From Corallibacter vietnamensis (GTDB lineage Bacteria > Bacteroidota > Bacteroidia > Flavobacteriales > Flavobacteriaceae), in assembly GCF_039537875.1 (NCBI RefSeq), contig NZ_BAABBI010000001.1, positions 1,178,001-1,242,000 on the forward strand: a DNA stretch of 64,000 bases, given 5' to 3'. Under the pieces are notes generated by a model, which was not told where the DNA came from, ran no database searches, and saw only the letters and a program-made list of their open reading frames with translations. The translations under genes were made by a program, and so were the position numbers. Shown here piece after piece: positions 48,481-57,040 of this stretch (the first letter of the stretch is position 1; every line of letters begins with the position of its first letter).

Positions 48481-49560
48481 ATGCAAACAATTACCAAGTA
48501 TTTAGCACTTATAGTGCTAGCGTTAGCTATGCAATTTTCTAATGCACAGGAAGTAAAAAACGAAGAACAATTAGAGCGACTTGAGACTCAAAAAGAGGTT
48601 GTTAAAACAGAAGAAAAGAATCTGCTAAAAGAAGAAGTTGAAGCAATAAACAAACGTTTAGATGCCAATGAAATCTCACAAAACGAAGCAGATAGCCTTA
48701 AGCAGCAAGCAGCTGAAAAACATGCTTTAAATATTGAAAATAGATTGGCAATTATAGAAAACAGAATCGCTTTATTAAAACGAAATAACTCTGTCACTCA
48801 AGATACAGGTGCTAATTTAGATGGATATGTAGTTGCTATTGGAACATCTGAATATAATGATGTATACGATTCTAAAAGTATTTATATAGGACCAAAAAAA
48901 AGAAAAACACCTAAAAAATACGATAGACGTACAACGAGTGATTTAGTATTTGCAATCGGTTTTAATAATGCTATCATAGAAGGCGAATCTTTAAACGATT
49001 CACCTTACAAAATAGGAGGTTCAGGTTTTGTTGAGCTTGGTTGGGCTTGGAAAACCAGAGTGTTTAAAAATACTAATGTTGTACGTTTTAAATACGGGTT
49101 GTCTATGCAGTGGAATAAATTAAATATTAAATACAATCAATACTTTAGTGAAGTAAATGATGTAGTAAGTCGTCAAATATTTCCTGTTCCAGTAAAAAAA
49201 TCAAAATTTAGAACAACTAATCTAGTGGTACCTGTACATTTTGAGTTTGGTCCATCAAAAAAAATAGAAAAGGAAGATTATTTTAGGTATTCAACATATA
49301 GAAAATTTAAGATTGGCGTTGGTGCTTTTGGAGGTGTTAATATAAATGCAATTCAAAAAGTAAAGTATAAATTAGATGGAGATAGAGAAAAAGATAAGTA
49401 CAAAGATTATAATGTAAACAATTTTGTTTATGGTTTAAGTACGTATGTTTCTTGGGGAAATGTAGGGATTTATGCTAAATATGATTTGTCTCCAATTTTT
49501 AAAGACCAAGCAGTAGATCAAAATAACATATCGTTAGGAATTCGTTTCGATATGGATTAG
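48481..49560 (+). CDS. Outer-membrane beta-barrel protein with N-terminal coiled coil
   Basis: A 359-residue protein: signal peptide (MQTITKYLALIVLALAMQFSNAQ), a Glu/Lys-rich coiled coil (about 25-100, for example EEQLERLETQKEVVKTEEKN) and then a porin-like barrel of about 12 strands ending in QNNISLGIRFDMD. The coiled coil may bind peptidoglycan or form trimers. It follows the candidate anti-sigma gene after 29 bp and ends in a terminator, so the unit is sigma factor, membrane protein, barrel. Confidence 0.8.
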   Translation: MQTITKYLALIVLALAMQFSNAQEVKNEEQLERLETQKEVVKTEEKNLLKEEVEAINKRLDANEISQNEADSLKQQAAEKHALNIENRLAIIENRIALLKRNNSVTQDTGANLDGYVVAIGTSEYNDVYDSKSIYIGPKKRKTPKKYDRRTTSDLVFAIGFNNAIIEGESLNDSPYKIGGSGFVELGWAWKTRVFKNTNVVRFKYGLSMQWNKLNIKYNQYFSEVNDVVSRQIFPVPVKKSKFRTTNLVVPVHFEFGPSKKIEKEDYFRYSTYRKFKIGVGAFGGVNINAIQKVKYKLDGDREKDKYKDYNVNNFVYGLSTYVSWGNVGIYAKYDLSPIFKDQAVDQNNISLGIRFDMD

Positions 49561-49587
49561 TGTTAATCAATATTCAGAATTAGTTAC

Positions 49588-49620
49588 AAAAAAGGCTTCA
49601 CAACAGTGAAGCCTTTTTTA
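49588..49620. terminator. Bidirectional terminator after the sigma-factor unit
   Basis: GGCTTCAC and GTGAAGCC (49594-49601 with 49606-49613) form a perfect stem with A-run before and T-run after, so it works on both strands, for the barrel gene and the convergent peptidase gene. Confidence 0.88.
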
Positions 49621-49635
49621 CTTTTTAATCTTCCT

Positions 49636-51450
49636 TTAAAACGGAAGTTTTCCGCCAACAATAGGTAATTCTAGAGTAGTGCTGTCTAAATCTATAGTTA
49701 GTTCAGTGCCTGGTTTTGGGAGTAATGTAAATTGACTGTCACTTGAAAAAATCATTAAGCCAATTTGTTGTCCTTTTTTTATAATTTGATCATCAGGTTG
49801 TAAATCAAAACTCATTTCATAAAATTTTCCAGGAGATAATGGCTCACTTTCGGTAAGCGATTTGTAGTTCTGCGGATCTGCCCAACCTCGCGTAATAATA
49901 TTGTCTGTTATTTTTGCTTTAGCTTCTCCGTTCCATGGTAAGGAAACTAACCATACAGATAAGTTTGCAGCAGGCTTGCTACTGGCTAATTTTATAGATA
50001 TTTTGGCTACACCAGAAATATGAACATCTTCAGTAAGTGTAGGAGATGTATAAAGTAGTCTGTGATTAGAGTTTTTTGCAATAGCTAAATCTTTTCCAGA
50101 TATAGAAGCGTCATCAACCAAAGTTTCAGAACCTTGATTGTTTTGGGGTTTAGTAGATAGAGAGCCGTGTTCTTGTCCGCCTTTGCCTAAATGCAATGTT
50201 ACTTGTTTAGCTTCTGGGTTTGGGTAATCTTCATAAGCCGTTGGGCTTTTTATGTCGTCATACTCACGAACAATCCAAGCTTTTTTATCATTTTCTACGC
50301 CATTTTCAATACCGTGTAAGTAGCGTGTAAACCATTTGTTCATCATAGAAATAGGAGGTGGTCCGCCATGACCAAACTGATGGTAGTATATTTGTACTGG
50401 AAGTCCTTTTTCTTTTGCTGCTTTGTAAATTCTATAACTGTGTTCTGGCATAACATTCCAATCGTTAAAGCCATGAGACATTAAAAGCGCAGCTTTCATA
50501 GGTTTCATATCATTTAAATAATCTCTTCCGGCCCAAAAATCATTATAATCACCTGTGGCTCTATCCATGCCGTTTTTTAATTCAGTATCCCTAACAGTTT
50601 TGTTGTTATACGCACGTTTAGATTCGTCGCCGCTATGAATAAAATCATATAATACATCAATATCTTCACCAAGGTATCCGCCTGGAGATCGTACTAATCC
50701 GTTAGAACGATAATAGTGATAGTAAGATGTGTTAGGAGCAACAGGAATTATAGCCTCAAGACCATCAACGCCAGTTGTAGCTGCGGCTAAAGGTAAAGTT
50801 CCGTTATATGATGTTCCTGTCATGCCTACTTTTCCGGTACTCCAAAAAGCTTCAACTGTTTCGTTGCCATCAGGTGTTGTATAACCTTTGGCACGACCGT
50901 TTAACCAATCAATAACAGCTTTAGGAGCTAAAGATTCGTTGTCGCCACCAACTGTTGGAGCGCCTTGAGATAGTCCTGTTCCCGGAGAAGATGAATGTAC
51001 AACAATGTATCCACGAGGAATCCATGTTCTAATTTGTGAGTTTGAGATAATTGGTCGTTTTCCTCTGCGTTTTACTTCTGGGTGTACACGTTCTTCAGCT
51101 GTTTCTCCTAATTCATGATGAACATTCCAAAAAAGCCCATCAACACTTTTTGCAACGCCAGCATAATATGGACTAGTTTCATATACAATAGGTAGTTTTA
51201 AGCCTTCGGTGTCAGTTTGTTTTGGTCTGGTTACATCTACATGCATACGGTCTAGTTTGCCATCGCCATCGGTGTCAAATGTGGTCTCTACCCAAAGGTC
51301 ATGACGAATCCAGTCGTCTGGATTGTTAAATTCAGGAACAATTTGAGCTTCACCATTTTCAAAAATGGGAGCTGCTTTTTCTTGTGCATGAGAGTAAGTG
51401 AAAATTCCTATTAAAAAGGCTAATAAGAAGTGTTTGTTGTGTTTTTTCAT
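49636..51450 (-). CDS. Exported Xaa-Pro dipeptidyl-peptidase (S15, CocE/NonD family hydrolase)
   Basis: A 604-residue protein: signal peptide (MKKHNKHFLLAFLIGIFTYSHAQ), an alpha/beta hydrolase domain with the nucleophile Ser in GMTGTSYNGTLPLAA, Asp in LMSHGFNDWNVMPEHS and His in YYHQFGHGGPP, and a C-terminal jelly-roll (about 440-604, with DVHISGVAKISIKLASSKPA). It should release Xaa-Pro dipeptides from peptides in the periplasm. It is last in a minus-strand run of four genes (xrtF, its partner, DUF748, this), 18 bp after DUF748. Confidence 0.9.
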   Translation of the reverse strand: MKKHNKHFLLAFLIGIFTYSHAQEKAAPIFENGEAQIVPEFNNPDDWIRHDLWVETTFDTDGDGKLDRMHVDVTRPKQTDTEGLKLPIVYETSPYYAGVAKSVDGLFWNVHHELGETAEERVHPEVKRRGKRPIISNSQIRTWIPRGYIVVHSSSPGTGLSQGAPTVGGDNESLAPKAVIDWLNGRAKGYTTPDGNETVEAFWSTGKVGMTGTSYNGTLPLAAATTGVDGLEAIIPVAPNTSYYHYYRSNGLVRSPGGYLGEDIDVLYDFIHSGDESKRAYNNKTVRDTELKNGMDRATGDYNDFWAGRDYLNDMKPMKAALLMSHGFNDWNVMPEHSYRIYKAAKEKGLPVQIYYHQFGHGGPPPISMMNKWFTRYLHGIENGVENDKKAWIVREYDDIKSPTAYEDYPNPEAKQVTLHLGKGGQEHGSLSTKPQNNQGSETLVDDASISGKDLAIAKNSNHRLLYTSPTLTEDVHISGVAKISIKLASSKPAANLSVWLVSLPWNGEAKAKITDNIITRGWADPQNYKSLTESEPLSPGKFYEMSFDLQPDDQIIKKGQQIGLMIFSSDSQFTLLPKPGTELTIDLDSTTLELPIVGGKLPF

Positions 51451-51468
51451 AAGTTAAAATATAATGTG

Positions 51469-52470
51469 TTATTCTTTACGTTTTTGAAAGGCATCTTTAA
51501 AATCTATATCATTATCAACTGCGCCTTGAAATGCTTCAATCCAAGCATTTCCTAAAATATTTACAAAAGTTGTCCAGGCACTTGTTTCAACATTATTCAA
51601 ATCGCCTTCTAAAGGAACTTTTGTGGCTATAGTATTTGTTTTTTGGTTTTTTAAAATGAATTTGAAAAAGCCAATAAAACCTTCCCAAAGAGTGTTTAAA
51701 AATTTATCGTTTTTTCCAATAAGTTTAGAGTTGGTTAATAGCGGTTTTATGTAGCCTTTTAGGTAACCATCTGCTATTGCAACTTCGCTGTAGAGTTCAA
51801 AATCACCTTTTTCAAAATCAATATTAGCATAATGACTTGTGAAATCATTCAATGCTGTGACATCAACTTGCTCTAAAGAGAATGCTACATCCATGTCAGG
51901 TATTTCTTTTATTAGGTTGATGTTGCCATCAATAGAGACCTTGCCATTGCCAATAGATGTTGCTGTTGCATGAAATGGAGATGGTAATGTGCGTTCTTTT
52001 GATTTCACATTTCTTAAATTATCAGCGTATAAGTCCAGCTGGTGGAAATTTAAGTCAATATTAGGGTTTGCTTGTAGTTGAACAAATGCTAATTTACCAT
52101 TGTGAATTTCAAAATGGTTGATGTCTATTGGCACTAAATCTGTTAAAGCTTTTGTCCAATCATCAACATCAGGTGTTTTTCCGTTGTTGGTTTGGTCTTC
52201 AAAAACATATATTACTTCAGGGTTAGTCATTATAATTTCACTAACTATTTTACCGTGAATTAATGATTTCCATTCAATAGAAATGTCACTCTTTGGAAAG
52301 TTTAAAAAAGGGACTTGAGTTTTTGCATTAACTTTATTTAAATGCATGTTGTTTATTACATAAGCACCTCGTATTAATGCAATATCAATATCTTCTACTT
52401 GACCGTAATACCCGGGAATATTTGCAAGTATATCATTTACATAGTTTTTAACAAGAACAGGTAAATACAT
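51469..52470 (-). CDS. DUF748 (AsmA-like) protein, probably starting at a non-standard codon further upstream
   Basis: A 333-residue protein from ATG 52470, with the DUF748 pattern (ANIPGYYGQVEDIDIALIRG, then AYVINNMHLNKVN; FLNFPKSDISIEWKSLIHGK). AsmA-like proteins are bridge-like and may carry lipids between membranes. The frame stays open upstream for more than 50 codons, and the nearest part encodes what should be the membrane anchor: KTKRKPYKKKRYTIPIIILA and TLIAFR directly before the ATG. There is no ATG, GTG or TTG for it. An ATC at 52549-52551 stands exactly where homologues should have their Met (M/I-KTKRKPYKKK). So the true start may be ATC 52551, or the start has been lost. Confidence 0.8.
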   Translation of the reverse strand: MYLPVLVKNYVNDILANIPGYYGQVEDIDIALIRGAYVINNMHLNKVNAKTQVPFLNFPKSDISIEWKSLIHGKIVSEIIMTNPEVIYVFEDQTNNGKTPDVDDWTKALTDLVPIDINHFEIHNGKLAFVQLQANPNIDLNFHQLDLYADNLRNVKSKERTLPSPFHATATSIGNGKVSIDGNINLIKEIPDMDVAFSLEQVDVTALNDFTSHYANIDFEKGDFELYSEVAIADGYLKGYIKPLLTNSKLIGKNDKFLNTLWEGFIGFFKFILKNQKTNTIATKVPLEGDLNNVETSAWTTFVNILGNAWIEAFQGAVDNDIDFKDAFQKRKE

Positions 52471-52624
52471 GCGAAAAGCGATGAGTGTAGCAAGTATTAT
52501 TATAGGGATTGTGTAGCGTTTTTTTTTGTATGGTTTTCTTTTTGTTTTGATAGTGTTGTATTTTATAGGAGTTAAAATACAAAAAAGAAAAGCAGTGTAA
52601 TACGTATTTAATGTTGCTTTAACA

Positions 52625-53056
52625 CTATTTGTGTTGTTTATGGTAATAAAACGCAGGAATGAGTAGCAGTAATATAAGCGGCTGAATTAAAAAGCGTCTT
52701 ACATTAAAAAAGAGATAGTAATCTTCCTGTTTAGGATTTATTACAAAGTATAAGAATATCAATATGAGTATAAAATAAGATAAGCTATAGATAAGTGTAG
52801 AGAACTTTAGAATAGACTTATCTTTAAAAATTACAAATAAAATTGCTAGAGATATAATGCTGTTTAAAATGTATCGTAAACTTGTGTAAGCTACTAGTTT
52901 AAAAGTTTCTTGTCTAGGAGAATCTATGTATAAATAATCATTTTTGAAAAATGTTAAATATGGGTCGTAAAACAATTGATTTTCAAAAGCTCTGATAAGA
53001 ATTAAAAGCCCAACAAGAACAACAAGAGATAAGTATTTATATAGCTTATGCATCAT
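52625..53056 (-). CDS. Exosortase F system-associated membrane protein
   Basis: A 143-residue integral membrane protein with about four helices and conserved loops (FENQLFYDPYLTFFKNDYL, LRYILNSIISLAILF, FFNVRRFLIQPLILLLLIPA). I recognise it as the small partner protein that accompanies exosortase XrtF in flavobacteria. Its 5' end overlaps xrtF by 11 bp, so it is coupled to that gene. Start at 53056 or the next codon, 53053. The role of the partner is unknown. Confidence 0.85.
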   Translation of the reverse strand: MMHKLYKYLSLVVLVGLLILIRAFENQLFYDPYLTFFKNDYLYIDSPRQETFKLVAYTSLRYILNSIISLAILFVIFKDKSILKFSTLIYSLSYFILILIFLYFVINPKQEDYYLFFNVRRFLIQPLILLLLIPAFYYHKQHK

Positions 53057-53600
53057 GCACTTTTTTTATGTTTGAAAACTTGTTTACCCAAATAACCCAA
53101 AGCAGGCAAACCATTCCGTATATAATAGCAGGAAAAATAACGCTATGTAAAATGTCTTTTCTCCAAGGGTAATGATAAAGTCCGACAGATAAAATAACAA
53201 CACGAACTAAATTTGCAGCGTAAATTAAAACGCTACCAGCTAAAATGTAAAATAATGTTGTTTTAAACGTTCCGGAAAAGGCAATAATAAAAGAAATAAA
53301 CAATATTATAACACTTATAGAGTTGCAGCCCTCAATAACACGTGCTACGTATTTTTTGTTAATAATAAGTTTCATAGACGCCTCATCAGGATGTGGTAAT
53401 ACCTGTGCGTTATATCCAAAAGTATTTAGTAATTCTTTACTTTGTTTTGCGACTAAATGTGTCATGTAGTCCGGATAAAATTTTTCTCCAGTAGAATATT
53501 GTAAATACAATTTATAACCTCCGGTTAAAATACTATATACCAACAAAAATGTAAAAATAAATTTTATAACCGCTTTGTATTTAAAAATAAGTTCTTTCAA
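53046..53600 (-). CDS. xrtF: Exosortase family protein XrtF
   Basis: A 184-residue membrane cysteine protease/transpeptidase of the exosortase/archaeosortase superfamily. The catalytic Cys is in RVIEGCNSISVIILF, the Arg in AANLVRVVILS, and the His in DILHSVIFPAIIYG. It would process proteins with a C-terminal sorting tail at the inner membrane, in parallel to T9SS. The start is TTG at 53600 (MKELIFKYKAVIKFIFTFLL); no ATG fits the family start. It begins a minus-strand unit, divergent from the GAF-domain gene. Confidence 0.9.
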   Translation of the reverse strand: MKELIFKYKAVIKFIFTFLLVYSILTGGYKLYLQYSTGEKFYPDYMTHLVAKQSKELLNTFGYNAQVLPHPDEASMKLIINKKYVARVIEGCNSISVIILFISFIIAFSGTFKTTLFYILAGSVLIYAANLVRVVILSVGLYHYPWRKDILHSVIFPAIIYGMVCLLWVIWVNKFSNIKKVHDA

Positions 53601-53694
53601 AAGAGATAGATTGTTTTACGATGTTAAATTTATATAAAATACATGACCGATTTGCTTGCTTTTTAAATACTTTTGCAAAATATTTATTAAACCT

Positions 53695-54150
53695 ATGATT
53701 TTAGATACGTTAAAACCTCAAGTAGAAACCATTATTTCAACTACCACCACAACCACAGATGAAAAACTTTTAAGTATCTGTAAGTTGCTAGAAACCCATG
53801 TAGAATATTATAATTGGGTAGGTTTTTATTTTAAAAATGGTGATAAAAACGAGTTAAAATTAGGACCTTATGTTGGAGCGCCAACAGATCATACTATTAT
53901 TCCTTTTGGAAAAGGTATTTGCGGTCAAGTAGCTGTTAGTAATGAAAACTTTGTCGTGCCAGATGTGTCTGCTCAAGATAACTATATAGCTTGTAGCATA
54001 ACAGTTAAGGCAGAGATTGTAATACCAATTTTTGTAAACGGAGAAAACATTGGTCAGATAGATATAGATTCCAATACTCCAGATCCTTTCTCTGAAGCTG
54101 ATGAACGTTTTTTAGAGTTTGTTTGCCAAAAAGTAGCAACAATTTTATAG
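53695..54150 (+). CDS. GAF-domain protein of the free methionine-(R)-sulfoxide reductase type
   Basis: A 151-residue single GAF domain. I start at ATG 53695 (MILDTLKPQVETII); the frame opens earlier at a TTG without good sequence. Match to fRMsr/YebR: YYNWVGFYF, KLGPYVGAPTDHTIIPFGKG, ICGQVAVSNENFVVPDV, DNYIACSITVKAEIVIPIFV and IGQIDIDSNTPDPFSEADE. Two of the three Cys used by fRMsr are present (GICG, YIACS); the first is replaced, in the segment APTDHT. Reduction of free methionine sulfoxide is thus possible but not assured. Confidence 0.82.
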   Translation: MILDTLKPQVETIISTTTTTTDEKLLSICKLLETHVEYYNWVGFYFKNGDKNELKLGPYVGAPTDHTIIPFGKGICGQVAVSNENFVVPDVSAQDNYIACSITVKAEIVIPIFVNGENIGQIDIDSNTPDPFSEADERFLEFVCQKVATIL

Positions 54151-54230
54151 TTGTTGAAAACTTTATATTTTAGTTAAAAAAACAGCTGTTTTTTTCGTGA
54201 GTCTACAAGGTGTTTTCAAGTTGAAATAAC

Positions 54231-54238
54231 TACTTTTG
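54231..54238 (+). promoter_or_regulatory. -7 element of the purH promoter
   Basis: TACTTTTG matches TAnnTTTG. Between it and the ATG at 54331 is a leader of about 85 bases with a weak hairpin (GCATT at 54268 with AATGC). No firm -33 element is seen. Confidence 0.5.
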
Positions 54239-54330
54239 CACTCATAAACAATACTGTCAATGTTTAGGCATTGAAAATAATTAAATGCGCTTTTTAGATA
54301 AAATAAAAAGCCAACTCACACACAACTAAA

Positions 54331-55863
54331 ATGAGCAATAACAAAACTATTAAATCTGCATTAATATCTGTTTTTTCAAAAGACGGATTAGAGCCTATTG
54401 TAAAACAACTTGACGCACAAGGCGTAACTATTTATTCAACTGGAGGTACCGAAAAATTTATCAAAGATTTAGGTATTAATGTCGTACCTGTAGAAGATGT
54501 TACTTCATATCCATCAATTCTTGGTGGTCGTGTTAAAACATTACACCCTAAAGTTTTTGGAGGTATTTTAAACCGTCAGAATAATGAAAGCGATGTTGCA
54601 GAATTAGCAGAATATCAAATTCCTCAAATAGACTTAGTTATTGTTGATTTGTATCCTTTTGAAAAAACAGTAGCATCAGGAGCAAGTAATCAAGATATTA
54701 TTGAAAAAATTGATATAGGTGGTATTTCACTTATTAGAGCAGCAGCTAAAAATTATGCCGATGTTGTTTGTGTAGCTTCAGTAAATGATTATGCTGAATT
54801 TTTAGAGTTACTTAAATCTAAAAATGGAGACACTAGTGAATCAGACAGAAAACTATTTGCAGCAAAAGCATTTAATGTTTCGTCTCATTACGATTCAGCT
54901 ATTTTCAACTATTTTAATAGTAATCATGATATAGCGTCATTAAAAATTAGTGAAACTAGCGGTAAGGTTTTAAGATATGGTGAAAACCCACATCAAAAGG
55001 GATTTTTCTTTGGTGACTTTGAAGCGATGTTTACTAAATTACACGGTAAAGAATTAAGTTACAACAACCTTCTAGATGTTGATGCAGCAGTAACACTTAT
55101 GAATGAGTTTAAAGGCGAAGCACCAACATTTGCAATATTAAAACACAATAATGCTTGTGGTTTAGCACAAAGAGAAACTTTACATCAAGCATATGTAGAT
55201 GCATTAGCAGGAGATCCAGTATCTGCATTTGGTGGTATATTAATAAGTAATACAGAAATAGATAAAGCAACTGCTGAAGAAATTCACGGATTATTTTGCG
55301 AAGTTGTCATTGCACCATCATTCTCAAACGACGCTTTAGAAATTTTAAAAGGAAAGAAAAACAGAATTCTTTTAATACAAAACGATATTGAATTACCAAA
55401 AACAACAGTAAGAAGTTGTTTAAACGGTGTTTTAGTTCAAGATAGAGACAACATAACAGATGCGCTTTCAGATTTATCTGAAGCAACAAACAATAAACCA
55501 AGTAAAAGTGAGTTAGAAGATTTGATTTTTGCTTCTAAAATATGCAAGCATACCAAATCAAACACTATTGTTTTAGCCAAAAACAAACAATTGTGTGCTA
55601 GCGGAACCGGGCAAACAAGCCGTGTAGATGCTTTAAATCAAGCAATCCATAAAGCACAATCTTTTAATTTTGATTTAAAAGGATCTGTAATGGCAAGTGA
55701 TGCATTTTTTCCATTTCCAGACTGTGTCGAAATAGCTGATAAAGCAGGAATTACAGCTGTGATTCAACCAGGAGGATCAATCAAAGATCAATTAAGTATT
55801 GATTATTGTAATGAAAATAATGTGGCTATGGTGTTTACAGGAACTCGCCATTTTAAACACTAA
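54331..55863 (+). CDS. purH: Bifunctional AICAR transformylase / IMP cyclohydrolase
   Basis: A 510-residue enzyme for the last two steps of purine synthesis. The N-terminal MGS-like cyclohydrolase domain has STGGTEKFIKDLGINVVPVE and SILGGRVKTLHPKVFGGIL; the transformylase domain has RYGENPHQKGFF, FAILKHNNACGLAQ, SAFGGILISNTEID and the C-terminal PGGSIKDQLSIDYCNE. KHNNACG takes the place of the KHxNPCG seen in many bacteria. Complete. A terminator overlaps its stop codon. Confidence 0.96.
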   Translation: MSNNKTIKSALISVFSKDGLEPIVKQLDAQGVTIYSTGGTEKFIKDLGINVVPVEDVTSYPSILGGRVKTLHPKVFGGILNRQNNESDVAELAEYQIPQIDLVIVDLYPFEKTVASGASNQDIIEKIDIGGISLIRAAAKNYADVVCVASVNDYAEFLELLKSKNGDTSESDRKLFAAKAFNVSSHYDSAIFNYFNSNHDIASLKISETSGKVLRYGENPHQKGFFFGDFEAMFTKLHGKELSYNNLLDVDAAVTLMNEFKGEAPTFAILKHNNACGLAQRETLHQAYVDALAGDPVSAFGGILISNTEIDKATAEEIHGLFCEVVIAPSFSNDALEILKGKKNRILLIQNDIELPKTTVRSCLNGVLVQDRDNITDALSDLSEATNNKPSKSELEDLIFASKICKHTKSNTIVLAKNKQLCASGTGQTSRVDALNQAIHKAQSFNFDLKGSVMASDAFFPFPDCVEIADKAGITAVIQPGGSIKDQLSIDYCNENNVAMVFTGTRHFKH

Positions 55864-55889
55864 AAATTCTGAAAAAACAGGATTTTTTT
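55862..55889 (+). terminator. Terminator after purH
   Basis: AAAAATTCTG (55862-55871) pairs with CAGGATTTTT (55878-55887), one T-G pair, loop of six A, then T-run. Confidence 0.7.
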
Positions 55890-56002
55890 AAATAGTAAAA
55901 AACCAATAAAGCGAAGTGACCGTATAACATACATATATTGCCGAACTTTTATTACATTTACAAGATTTGAATATTAAACCTCGAAAATTACGTTAAACGC
56001 AT

Positions 56003-57031
56003 ATGGGATTTTTTGATTTCCTAACTGAAGAAATAGCTATAGATTTAGGTACTGCAAACACTTTAATTATACATAACGATAAAGTTGTTGTAGATAGCCC
56101 TTCTATAGTAGCACGTGATCGTATTTCTGGAAAAATTATTGCCGCTGGTAAAGAAGCGAGTATGATGCAAGGAAAAACTCACGAAAACATTAAAACAATT
56201 AGACCATTAAAAGATGGTGTAATTGCAGATTTTGATGCTTCAGAACAAATGATAAGTATGTTTATAAAAAACATACCAGCATTAAAAAAGAAATTATTCT
56301 CACCAGCGTTACGAATGGTTGTTTGTATTCCGTCAGGAATTACAGAGGTTGAAATGCGTGCCGTAAAAGAATCTTGTGAGCGCGTTAATGGTAAAGAAGT
56401 GTATTTAATACACGAGCCTATGGCAGCAGCTATAGGTATTGGTGTAGATATTATGCAGCCTAAAGGAAACATGATTGTTGATATAGGTGGTGGAACAACT
56501 GAAATTGCGGTTATAGCATTAGGAGGTATTGTTTGTGATAAATCTGTGAAGATTGCAGGAGATGTTTTTACAAATGATATTATCTATTATATGCGAACAC
56601 AACATAACCTTTATGTTGGTGAACGTACAGCCGAAAAAATAAAAATTCAAATAGGAGCTGCAACCGAAGATTTAGAGCTTCCTCCAGAAGACATGAGTGT
56701 TCAAGGACGTGATTTACTTACAGGAAAGCCAAAACAAGTTCAAATTTCATATAGAGAGATAGCCAAAGCATTAGATAAATCTATTTTAAGAATTGAAGAT
56801 GCTGTTATGGAAACATTATCTCAAACACCACCTGAATTAGCTGCAGATATTTACAATACAGGTATCTATCTAGCAGGAGGTGGTTCTATGCTACGTGGTT
56901 TAGATAAGCGTTTATCTCAAAAAACAGATTTACCAGTTTACATAGCCGAAGACCCTTTACGTGCTGTTGTTCGTGGTACAGGAATAACTCTTAAAAATTT
57001 ACCTAAATTCAAAAGTGTGTTGATAAAATAG
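56003..57031 (+). CDS. mreB: Rod-shape-determining protein MreB
   Basis: A 342-residue bacterial actin. Phosphate-1 loop IAIDLGTANTLIIHNDKV, connect-1 and phosphate-2 (NMIVDIGGGTTEIAVIALGG), adenosine loop (TGIYLAGGGSMLRGLDKRL). It polymerises on the inner face of the membrane and guides the elongation machinery. It is the first gene of mreB-mreC-mreD-pbp2-rodA, which are nearly contiguous; this gene set implies a rod-shaped cell. Confidence 0.98.
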   Translation: MGFFDFLTEEIAIDLGTANTLIIHNDKVVVDSPSIVARDRISGKIIAAGKEASMMQGKTHENIKTIRPLKDGVIADFDASEQMISMFIKNIPALKKKLFSPALRMVVCIPSGITEVEMRAVKESCERVNGKEVYLIHEPMAAAIGIGVDIMQPKGNMIVDIGGGTTEIAVIALGGIVCDKSVKIAGDVFTNDIIYYMRTQHNLYVGERTAEKIKIQIGAATEDLELPPEDMSVQGRDLLTGKPKQVQISYREIAKALDKSILRIEDAVMETLSQTPPELAADIYNTGIYLAGGGSMLRGLDKRLSQKTDLPVYIAEDPLRAVVRGTGITLKNLPKFKSVLIK

Positions 57032-57040
57032 CGATAAAGC

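Noticed and set aside
54268..54300. Hairpin in the purH leader as a purine-responsive attenuator
   Set aside because: A stem of only five pairs with a ten-base loop, and no aptamer-like sequence; too weak to claim.
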